NCBI RefSeq assembly: GCF_002154725.1 | Contig: NZ_MTAW01000038.1 | Span: 1-64,000, forward strand | Reading direction: 5' to 3' | Length of the DNA: 64,000 nucleotides | From: Nostoc sp. 106C | Lineage (GTDB): Bacteria > Cyanobacteriota > Cyanobacteriia > Cyanobacteriales > Nostocaceae | Shown: in pieces, positions 54,595 to 62,298 of the stretch | Position numbering within the stretch: the first letter of the stretch is position 1 | How the letters are laid out: every line of letters begins with the position of its first letter | Position numbers and translations under genes: made by a program | The notes under the pieces: generated by a model | Told to the model about the DNA's origin: nothing | What the model saw: the letters and a program-made list of their open reading frames with translations, nothing else | Database searches by the model: none

Positions 54595-55287
54595 TTAGGA
54601 ATGTTTTTGCAGCGGATCGGCAATATATTTGAATGTTGGTTCAGAATTCCAAGGACCGCGCTCATCATGACCATTACCATTTGTAGATAGGTTGTAGTAG
54701 AGAGCAACAGTTTCGTCAGGCTGAATATTACCAAATAGTGGATCGGTCAATTTACCCAGAGAATCTAGTGCTTTCATAAACATCTGGGTATGAGAGATTT
54801 CTCTAGTTAACAGATGCACCAAAGTCTTCTTAGTTCCATCATCTGTTGCTAACTTAATCAACTCTTCGTAAGTCTGACGAGCACCAGCTTCAGCAGCAAT
54901 ATTAGCTCTCAGATCGCGCACTACATCTCCACCCTCATTCAAGTAATTTGCAGTCCAAGCGTTACCCTGACTATCTAGAAAATGAGGACCCACTCCTCGG
55001 ATCGCAAACAGAGTGCTTTTAAAAGCTTCTGTTTGATCCACATTTTTGGTATGAGCTTCGATGAGTTTACCCACCATTTCTAAATGGCTAAATTCCTCGA
55101 TAGCTATGTCTTGCAGCATATCTTTAATGCCAGCATTTTCGACATGGAAAGATTGCACCCAGTATTGTAGAGCAGCCGAAAGTTCTCCTGTTGCTCCACC
55201 AAACTGTTCTAGGAGTAACTGAGCAAAACGAGGATTTGCATCGCTAACGTTTACTGCATGAATCGGTTCTTTTTTGTGAAAAAACAT
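54595..55287 (-). CDS. Manganese catalase
   Basis: A 230-residue ferritin-like four-helix protein of the Mn catalase family. Metal-binding motifs are GELSAALQYWVQSFHV, QDIAIEEFSHLEMVGKLIE (Glu-Glu-x-x-His) and AAEAGARQTYEELIKLA / LLTREISHTQMFMKAL (Glu and His). It breaks down hydrogen peroxide without haem. It is close to the KatA/KatB proteins of Anabaena. Following on the same strand from the GlsB/YeaQ membrane-protein gene by about 200 bases. Confidence 0.92.
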   Translation of the reverse strand: MFFHKKEPIHAVNVSDANPRFAQLLLEQFGGATGELSAALQYWVQSFHVENAGIKDMLQDIAIEEFSHLEMVGKLIEAHTKNVDQTEAFKSTLFAIRGVGPHFLDSQGNAWTANYLNEGGDVVRDLRANIAAEAGARQTYEELIKLATDDGTKKTLVHLLTREISHTQMFMKALDSLGKLTDPLFGNIQPDETVALYYNLSTNGNGHDERGPWNSEPTFKYIADPLQKHS

Positions 55288-55347
55288 GTCGTTTGTTATT
55301 CCTGAAGCAATGATGTGGTCAGTGGATCGAATGGTAATCTTTACGAC

Positions 55348-55373
55348 CTACCAGTTTTGGGTAAAACTGGTAG
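55348..55373. terminator. Perfect hairpin between the GlsB/YeaQ and Mn catalase genes
   Basis: 11-bp arms CTACCAGTTTT and AAAACTGGTAG with a GGGT loop. It has no clear T tract on the minus strand, so it may be a weak terminator, a transcript-stabilising hairpin or an operator. Confidence 0.5.
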
Positions 55374-55488
55374 TTCCAAAAAATTACTTAGTACAGCGTG
55401 ACGTAAATAAAGCCTTGTAGAGTAAACGTCTTTTGACTTCCGCCCCGCAGTACTTGTTTGCTCCTCTACTTTTGACCTGCCATTTAAA

Positions 55489-55767
55489 TTAGACCCTACT
55501 GCTTCTGCTTAACAGTCCCCACAGGTAAATAGCAATAATTGCACCAATTACAGCTATAAATAAACCTGGGAGGCTGAAACCAGCACCAGCGGCAGTTAAT
55601 TGTAGAGTTCCTGTTTGTAAAAGTGTGTACAGACTTCCACCAATGAAAGCACCGACAATACCTAAAACCATTGTTGATAGAATTCCGCCACCCTGATAAC
55701 CTGGATAAATTGCTTTCGCGATCGCACCAGCTAAAAGTCCTAAAACAACCCAAGCAATAATGTTCAT
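55489..55767 (-). CDS. GlsB/YeaQ/YmgE-family stress membrane protein
   Basis: A 92-residue protein with three hydrophobic helices and glycine-rich turns: IIAWVVLGLLAGAIAKAIYPGYQGGGILSTMVLGIVGAFIGG and LPGLFIAVIGAIIAIYLWGLL. This is the transglycosylase-associated (YeaQ) family, usually induced by stationary-phase or acid stress. Upstream of the Mn catalase on the same strand, consistent with a stress grouping. Confidence 0.93.
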   Translation of the reverse strand: MNIIAWVVLGLLAGAIAKAIYPGYQGGGILSTMVLGIVGAFIGGSLYTLLQTGTLQLTAAGAGFSLPGLFIAVIGAIIAIYLWGLLSRSSRV

Positions 55768-56347
55768 AAAATCCTCAGAAATCTTATCTGGTTTGTACTT
55801 AATTTATCTATAAAAACTCTAAATTGTTTCTATCGGTTGAGATAAATGTTACAACCAGAAGATAGAGAAGAATTTTTACTATGTTTTTGGGATTTTAGGG
55901 TTCAATTATTAGCGTTTCTTAACTTAAAAATATGTGACAATGTTTTTGTAATAGTAGTGGTTTATGCTTTCTTGCTAAATGCTAAGAAACAATTAGGGTG
56001 TTTATTTCTATCTTGAGGAGGAAACAATCTATCTACCTTTTTATAGATGTATTAGTAAAAATAAATACTTTTAGATATAAATATTGTTTATGTAGCTGCA
56101 TAAATAATTTAATTAATCTGTCTTAGCAGTGATGTAATTGAATCTCAAAAATATAAATACAGAGGTACTAGACAACTGATTGAAGGTTCTAGTTTTTTGC
56201 AGATGAAGATAACCATAAGTCTTAACTGAACCTGAATACTTCCTCAAATCTTGAGTAACAAAAAGGAGGGTTATTCTGTTGCAATAAAGACGATAACACT
56301 CAAGTGCAGAATCCCTATTGATTACTCAACATCAATCAGGAGTCCAA
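55768..56347. other. Divergent promoter region
   Basis: 580 AT-rich bases between the GlsB/YeaQ gene and the permease. There is a gaggaggaaac near 56020 with no start codon behind it, and an aaggaggg near 56265 followed by a two-codon frame. No gene seen. Confidence 0.5.
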
Positions 56348-57706
56348 GTGAGTAGACGTGAAAACTACAGTTCAATTGAGCAGTTAGTATCACCTGAAAA
56401 AGCAGCACCTCAGCAATCGCTAACATTACCGGACGCTGTGGCGCTGATTATAGGAATTGTAATCGGGGCAGGGATTTTTCAAACCCCTGCTTTAGTGGCG
56501 AATTATGCAGGTAGTGAGCTTGCTGTCCTGCTTTTCTGGTTAATTGGTGGTGCAGTATCTCTGGTAGGAGCATTATGCTATGCAGAGTTAGCAACAACTT
56601 ATCCTCATGTTGGAGGTGCCTACTATTACCTGAAACGTGCTTTTGGGCGGGAAGTCGCCTTTTTATTTGCCTGGGCACGGATGACAGTGATTCAAACGGG
56701 TTCGATTGCACTTTTGGCATTTGTCTTTGGTGACTATGCTTCTCAGATATGGAGGTTAGGTACATTTTCACCATCTATTTATGCAGCAGTAGCGATCGCA
56801 CTTTTGACTGCTTTAAATATTGTTGGTTTGCAACAAGGTAAGTGGACGCAAAATTTGCTGAGTGCTGCTAAAGTCCTGGGTTTGTTGTTGGTGGTAATTC
56901 TTGGATTGGCTGCCACACCTAATACTAGTACGCTTGTAGAATCTGCATCATCGGGTACTTGGGGGCTGGCACTGGTGTTTGTTCTATTGTCCTACGGTGG
57001 ATGGAACGAAGCAGCCTACATTTCCGCAGAAATCCAAAATAGACAACGCAATATTCTGCGCTCGCTTCTGATCAGTATTGGCGCGATCGCCGTTATTTAC
57101 TTGCTAATCAATTGGGCTTACCTGCGGGGGTTGGGATTAGCAAACATGGCTAAATCAGAAGCCGTGGCCGCAGATTTAATGCGATCGCTTTGGGGTGAAC
57201 CAGGGGTCTTTTTTGTAAGTCTACTGATTGCAATTTCTACTCTAGGGGCAACCAACGCCACAATTTTTACCGGGGCGCGTACTAATTACGCTATGGGTCA
57301 GGATTTTTCGCTGTTTAGTTTTATGGGACGTTGGCAACAACGACCTAGCACTCCTACCTATGCATTACTTTTGCAAGGAGCGATCGCCCTCGCGTTGGTT
57401 GTCTTGGGTACGCTTACGCGCAAAGGCTTTGAAACAATGGTGGATTACACCGCCCCAGTATTTTGGTTTTTCTTCTTGCTTTCAGGCGTATCGCTAATCG
57501 TGTTGCGAAAGCGCGAACCTCACATAACGCGATCGTTTCGCGTACCTTTTTATCCTTTTACACCCTTACTCTTTTGCGCAGTCTGCGGCTATCTGCTTTA
57601 CTCCAGCTTGGTTTATACAGGCATAGGAGCAGTTGTCGGTGTTGTGGTTGTGGTAGCAGGTATACCACTACTGCTATGGAATAGCTACCGCCAAGGTAGA
57701 GCCTAA
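56348..57706 (+). CDS. APC-family amino acid permease
   Basis: A 452-residue cytoplasmic-membrane transporter with about 12 helices. TM1 carries the APC signature LIIGIVIGAGIFQTPALVA; then AYYYLKRAFGREVAFLFAWARM and YGGWNEAAYISAEIQNRQRNI. It resembles the amino-acid/polyamine-cation group. The GTG at 56348 is chosen because AGGAG lies 5 bases upstream; the TTG at 56318 has none. Co-transcribed with the lipoprotein methyltransferase 44 bases downstream. Confidence 0.9.
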   Translation: MSRRENYSSIEQLVSPEKAAPQQSLTLPDAVALIIGIVIGAGIFQTPALVANYAGSELAVLLFWLIGGAVSLVGALCYAELATTYPHVGGAYYYLKRAFGREVAFLFAWARMTVIQTGSIALLAFVFGDYASQIWRLGTFSPSIYAAVAIALLTALNIVGLQQGKWTQNLLSAAKVLGLLLVVILGLAATPNTSTLVESASSGTWGLALVFVLLSYGGWNEAAYISAEIQNRQRNILRSLLISIGAIAVIYLLINWAYLRGLGLANMAKSEAVAADLMRSLWGEPGVFFVSLLIAISTLGATNATIFTGARTNYAMGQDFSLFSFMGRWQQRPSTPTYALLLQGAIALALVVLGTLTRKGFETMVDYTAPVFWFFFLLSGVSLIVLRKREPHITRSFRVPFYPFTPLLFCAVCGYLLYSSLVYTGIGAVVGVVVVVAGIPLLLWNSYRQGRA

Positions 57707-57750
57707 ATAATCCAACATTCCAAATACCAAAATGATACAGGAGGACAGTG

Positions 57751-58404
57751 ATGAATTTCTCAAAAATCCTGCTTTTACTAGCTACAGGGGTTAGTGTTGT
57801 CAGCTTCGGGATTACTGGATGCACAACTCAACAGCAAGACTCGGAAGCAGGAACACAACAGCCTGTTGTGACTGTTCAGCAAACCGATATACCAACTCCT
57901 ATAACCACAACTCAACCTCAAGAACGTCCTGGTGATGTTCCCTATGTACCAACACCACAACCAGTAGTGGATGCAATGCTAAAAGTGGCAAAAGTGGGCA
58001 AGAATGATGTGCTTTACGACCTTGGCAGTGGTGATGGGCGAATTGTGATTACGGCTGCTCAAAAATATGGTACGCGAGGTGTAGGTATAGATATCAACCC
58101 AGAACGTATCGAAGAAGCTAATCAAAATGCCAAAAAAGCAGGAGTCAGCGATCGCGTCAAGTTTGTGCAGCAAGATTTGTTCAACACTAATTTGAGTGAA
58201 GCCACAGTAGTCACACTCTATTTGCTACCTGATATTAACCTCAAACTTCGCCCGAAGCTATTTAAGGAACTTAAACCCGGAACTCGGATTGTTTCCCACG
58301 CTTTTGATATGGGTGATTGGAAACCACAACAAACATTACGTGTTGATGGCAAAACCGTCTATTACTGGGTAATTCCTGACAAGATACCCTCGAATTTACA
58401 ATAA
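57751..58404 (+). CDS. Lipoprotein with class I methyltransferase domain (FAM173-like)
   Basis: A 217-residue protein with a lipoprotein signal (MNFSKILLLLATGVSVVSFG, lipobox ITGC). A Gln/Thr-rich linker of about 45 residues follows, then a methyltransferase domain: DVPYVPTPQPVVDAMLKVAKV, VLYDLGSGDGRIVITAAQKYG (SAM motif I) and GVGIDINPERIEEANQNAKKAG. This domain is close to the FAM173 lysine-methyltransferase group. AGGAGG precedes the ATG at 57751. An exported SAM-dependent enzyme is odd because SAM is cytosolic. The protein may be retained inside, or the domain may have another role. Confidence 0.85.
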   Translation: MNFSKILLLLATGVSVVSFGITGCTTQQQDSEAGTQQPVVTVQQTDIPTPITTTQPQERPGDVPYVPTPQPVVDAMLKVAKVGKNDVLYDLGSGDGRIVITAAQKYGTRGVGIDINPERIEEANQNAKKAGVSDRVKFVQQDLFNTNLSEATVVTLYLLPDINLKLRPKLFKELKPGTRIVSHAFDMGDWKPQQTLRVDGKTVYYWVIPDKIPSNLQ

Positions 58405-58949
58405 GGTTTTGAACTTTAATTAACATCGCTGCTTCGTAGGTGGGCAATGCCCACCTACTAAAACTACCCAAAATTGCGTTGTCATAAATACTTTTATATC
58501 AACCACAGATGCACAGAGATTAATACCAATTCCAGTAAAAAATGAGACAGATGCGTAGGTTGGGGAGCCACTCACGTGGGCGGGTTTCCCGACTTGAGTG
58601 AAGTGGCGTTTGAACTGAGTGAAACCCAACAATTAAAAGACTTTGGAATGTTGGGTTTCGTTCCTCAACCCAACCTACTAGTGCGTCAGCCTTAAAACTT
58701 TGGGTTCAAAAAATCTATAAAATCCACAATTAAACTATTTTTATGATTACTCAACCCAACAAATTCAGCTTGCAGTGCTACTACATCTACATCATATTTT
58801 TTGTGAAATGGTATAACACCGATAAATATACAGCAGAATTCAGAAGTAAAATAGGCTTTTTACCTGTGTTTGAGGCTTAGAAATTGGACTTCATCAAGCT
58901 GAAATCCGCTGTAAGTATTTATCTGCATTTATTACAGATTTTTTCTGAT
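58405..58949. other. Spacer with repeat fragments
   Basis: Contains short repeat pieces: gtaggtgggcaatgcccac, gggagccactcacgtggg, cgggtttcccgacttgag, ttgggtttcgttcctcaaccc. Between 58519 and 58815 taataccaattccag and aatggtataacacc could be the ends of another inverted-repeat element. No gene is supported. Confidence 0.5.
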
Positions 58950-60332
58950 TTATATTGCCCGTGAGAATTGTTTTTCTCTAGTTCTAATGCGACCATCAAA
59001 GATAACAGCAATATTTCTCACTAGCAATCTGCCAATGTCTGTAATTACAATGTGGTTTTGTGATAAGCTGACCAGTCCATCGGCTTCTAGAGGCTGTAAC
59101 ATCTCTAGTTCGTGTGAGAAGTACTCATCAAAACAGATGTGATATTTATCTGCAATGTCTTGCTTATGCAATTGAAAGTGAGACATGATGCTCATGATTG
59201 CATCTCGTCTGATAATGTCATCTTGAGTTAGTTTAATACCCTTACTCAGAGGCAAAGCACCCTTAGTAATTGCCTGATAATAATCCTTTAATTGCTTGTG
59301 GTTTTGAAAATAAGCATCTTCTAGCATACTGATAGATGTGGCACCAAAACCAAAAAGTTCTGTTTCAGCGTGGGTGGTGTAGCCTTGAAAATTGCGCTTC
59401 AGAGTGCCATTCCTTTGGGCGATCGCCAGTTCATCATTAGATTTAGCAAAATGATCCATACCAATGAAGATATACTCATTACTTGTCAGTTCTTCAATGG
59501 TCATTTTCAGAATTTCTAACTTTTCCTGCGGTAAGGGTAAGGCATCTTCAGGAATATTTTTTTGTGCAGCTTTAATCCACGGGATATAAGCAAAGTTAAA
59601 AACAACAATCCGGTCTGGATCTAATTCAATTGTCTTTTTCACCGTTTCCCGAAAAGTTTGCCGGGTTTGATAAGGTAGACCATAAATTAGGTCTACATTC
59701 ACACTTTCAAATTTGGCTTCTTTGATCCAACTCATTACATCAAATAGCATTTCTTCTGGTTGGACACGATTCACTGCTACTTGAACTTGGCGATTAAAAT
59801 CCTGAATGCCAAAACTAATGCGATTAAACCCAATCTTTCTTAAGAATAAAATGTAGTTCCTATCCACATAGCGGGGATTAATCTCAATTGAGATTTCTGC
59901 TTGTGGATCGATGGTGAAGTTTTGAGTAATGTTTTTCCACAAGAATTCTACTTGATCGCGCTCTAAGTAGTTAGGGGTACCGCCACCCCAATGGATTTGG
60001 AGTACTTTGCGGTCTGAATCGATTAACGCTGCGGTCTGCTGAATATCTTTAACCAAGTTTTCTAAGTAAGGTTTGGCAATATTTTTGTTGTTGGAAATTA
60101 CTGTATTGCAGCCGCAAAAGTAACAAGCACTCTGACAAAAAGGAATATGGAAATACAAAGACAGAGGAGTTTTTCTTTGATTCGAGGCGGCGATCGCAGT
60201 TTGGAAATCACTTGTAGTAAATGCTTCGCTTAACTCAGTAGCAGGTGGGTAACTGGTGTATCTGGGTGCAGGAGCATCATACTTTTGGATCATCTCCAGA
60301 TCAAACTTGACACCAGGTAAGAGAAAAACCAT
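58950..60332 (-). CDS. hemN: Oxygen-independent coproporphyrinogen III oxidase
   Basis: A 460-residue radical SAM enzyme that converts coproporphyrinogen III to protoporphyrinogen IX without oxygen, in haem and chlorophyll synthesis. It has the 4Fe-4S motif FCQSACYFCGCNT (Cys-x3-Cys-x2-Cys). It also has IHWGGGTPNYL, FNRISFGIQDFN, VDLIYGLPYQTRQTF and YFIGMDHFAK-type residues. The ATG at 60332 has GGAGG five bases upstream. In many cyanobacteria hemN is induced at low oxygen together with chlAII and ho2. Here the neighbour across the divergent spacer is an AcsF-type gene. Confidence 0.95.
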   Translation of the reverse strand: MVFLLPGVKFDLEMIQKYDAPAPRYTSYPPATELSEAFTTSDFQTAIAASNQRKTPLSLYFHIPFCQSACYFCGCNTVISNNKNIAKPYLENLVKDIQQTAALIDSDRKVLQIHWGGGTPNYLERDQVEFLWKNITQNFTIDPQAEISIEINPRYVDRNYILFLRKIGFNRISFGIQDFNRQVQVAVNRVQPEEMLFDVMSWIKEAKFESVNVDLIYGLPYQTRQTFRETVKKTIELDPDRIVVFNFAYIPWIKAAQKNIPEDALPLPQEKLEILKMTIEELTSNEYIFIGMDHFAKSNDELAIAQRNGTLKRNFQGYTTHAETELFGFGATSISMLEDAYFQNHKQLKDYYQAITKGALPLSKGIKLTQDDIIRRDAIMSIMSHFQLHKQDIADKYHICFDEYFSHELEMLQPLEADGLVSLSQNHIVITDIGRLLVRNIAVIFDGRIRTREKQFSRAI

Positions 60333-60645
60333 CAAAACCTCCGAATACCGCCTAGCGATTAGTTGTATGGCCAGCCACAGACTCAGAATGTCTGTTAATT
60401 CACAGTCAAAAGCAAAGTTAAAGAATTGTTATTCTGGGGTTAGACAGGATTTGCATCACTCGATCCAGCAAATACCACTGCCGATGCCATCGCTGCCATT
60501 TTTATTTCTCCCAAAATTATTTAACTATTTATATTTGTATAACTATAAAGCTATTAATATTTCTTTATTTTCGTCTGTGTGTGGAGGCACATTTTGGTTA
60601 TGGGGCATGGGGCATTTGTCATTTCTTTGCGCCGCCCCTGTCCTC

Positions 60646-60890
60646 CTACGGTGTACACACAATTCTTAAAATCACACCTAAAGCTTGGTTTCGTCGTCTA
60701 GCTTTAGGCTGTTGGATCGTTCCGGAGGCCCGTCATTGCGAGGAGGAACGACGTTGGCGGAGCCTTCCCGTAGGGTAGCAATCGCAAAAACTACGGGATT
60801 ATGCGATTACTTCGCTCCGCTCGTAATGACAATTTAAAGGGTCTATAAGCCTTGAAACTCTTGCAGACAAAACTTGTGTGTACACCGTAG
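60646..60890. mobile_element. 245-bp MITE-like element with 9-bp target duplication
   Basis: Perfect 17-bp terminal inverted repeats CTACGGTGTACACACAA (60646-60662) and TTGTGTGTACACCGTAG (60874-60890) are flanked directly by CCTGTCCTC at 60637-60645 and again at 60891-60899. That is a 9-bp target site duplication, a clear insertion scar. The interior has no gene but carries a palindromic repeat (cgtcattgcgagg ... ctcgtaatgac). It sits in the hemN-acsF divergent promoter region. Confidence 0.9.
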
Positions 60891-61021
60891 CCTGTCCTCT
60901 CATTCTCCTTGTCTCTCTTGCCTCATCTCCCTAATCCCTAGTCCTTTGCAGAATTTAACTTTTTTGAACAATATTTTATGCTTATATAACTATTGGAAGA
61001 TTAAATGATAAAAGGATTTTC

Positions 61022-62098
61022 ATGGTGAAGTCTCTTGAAACCCCAGAGCCTGAGATATTGAAGCCAGGTGTGAAAGCGCCTGTGCAGGAAACATTATTAA
61101 CACCCCGGTTTTATACCACTGACTTCGAGGCGATGGAGAAGTTAGATATTTCAGCCAATGAGACTGAGCTACTGGCAATTGTCCAGGAGTTACGGGCTGA
61201 TTATAACCGTCATCACTTTGTGCGCGATGAGGAATTCAAGCAGTGCTGGGATCGCATTGATGGCGAAACCCGCCGTTCGTTTATCGACTTTTTAGAACGC
61301 TCCTGCACTTCTGAGTTTTCTGGGTTTTTGTTGTTTAAAGAATTATCGCGCCGCCTTAAAGAAAAGAACCCGATTTTGGCAGAAGCTTTTCAGTTAATGG
61401 CAAGAGATGAAGCACGCCATGCGGGTTTTCTCAATAAATCAATGGCAGATTTTAATCTTTCCTTAGATTTAAGCTATCTCACCAAAAATCGTACTTATAC
61501 CTTTTTCCCGCCAGAGTGGATTATTTACACAGTCTACCTATCGGAGAAAATTGGTTACTGGCGCTATATCTTGATGTATCGCCATTTGCAGCAAAATCCT
61601 CAATACCAAATCTATCCTCTGTTTCGTAAATTTGAGAGTTGGTGCCAGGATGAAAATCGACATGGAGATTTCTTTAAAGCACTGCTCAGGTCGCAACCGC
61701 AATTATGGGATAACTGGAAAGCGCGGTTGTGGGTACGTTTCTTCTTGCTGACGGTGTTTGTTACCCATACAATTACAGTATTTGAACGTGCCAGCTTTTA
61801 TGAATCTATTGGCATTCATCCGCGCCAATATAATAACAGAGTCATTCAAGAGACAAACAACACCGCCGCCAGAGCATTCCCTATCATCTTGAATACTAAT
61901 CACCCTGAATTTTTCTGGCGGTTAGAGCAGTGTTACGAAAATAATCAGAAATTGGCAAAGATTAATCAAAGCGATCGCCCTAAGTTTCTCAAGTTCTGCC
62001 TGAAATTACCAGCTATCATCTCAATTATCTGGCATATGTTGCGGATTTACCTCGTCAAACCCATTAATGCCGAATTATCACGAGAAACAGTTCTTTGA
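61022..62098 (+). CDS. acsF: Mg-protoporphyrin IX monomethyl ester oxidative cyclase
   Basis: A 358-residue di-iron oxygenase that forms the isocyclic ring E of chlorophyll. Iron ligands: FSGFLLFKELSRR, LMARDEARHAGFLNKSM (Glu-x-x-His), ESWCQDENRHGDFF (second Glu-x-x-His) and WIIYTVYLSEKIGYWRY. Full length. The ATG at 61022 follows aaagga. It could be the oxygen-rich ChlAI or low-oxygen ChlAII type. Its neighbour hemN and the divergent layout favour the low-oxygen form, but this is inference. Confidence 0.95.
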   Translation: MVKSLETPEPEILKPGVKAPVQETLLTPRFYTTDFEAMEKLDISANETELLAIVQELRADYNRHHFVRDEEFKQCWDRIDGETRRSFIDFLERSCTSEFSGFLLFKELSRRLKEKNPILAEAFQLMARDEARHAGFLNKSMADFNLSLDLSYLTKNRTYTFFPPEWIIYTVYLSEKIGYWRYILMYRHLQQNPQYQIYPLFRKFESWCQDENRHGDFFKALLRSQPQLWDNWKARLWVRFFLLTVFVTHTITVFERASFYESIGIHPRQYNNRVIQETNNTAARAFPIILNTNHPEFFWRLEQCYENNQKLAKINQSDRPKFLKFCLKLPAIISIIWHMLRIYLVKPINAELSRETVL

Positions 62099-62210
62099 AA
62101 AAGGAAAACGTAGACGCGTAGCGTCTTCCTACAGGGTAATGCAAAGAACGCAAAGTAGATGAAGAGATACAGAGCTTTATTGCGTAAACCCCAAATAGCG
62201 AAAGAAAAAG

Positions 62211-62276
62211 AACCACAGATGAACACAGATAAACACCGATAATTTATCTATGTTCATCGGTGTTTATCTGTGGTTC
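62211..62276. repeat. cagataaacac inverted repeat, copy 3
   Basis: accacagatgaacacagataaac then accgataatttatc and atgttcatcggtgtttatctgtggtt form a long imperfect palindrome between acsF and the convergent acyl-CoA dehydrogenase gene. Confidence 0.85.
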
Positions 62277-62298
62277 TATATCCAAATTTAACAACTGC

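Noticed and set aside
60256-60669. Frame across the hemN start and the MITE edge
   Set aside because: Antisense to the hemN 5' end and ends within the inserted element.
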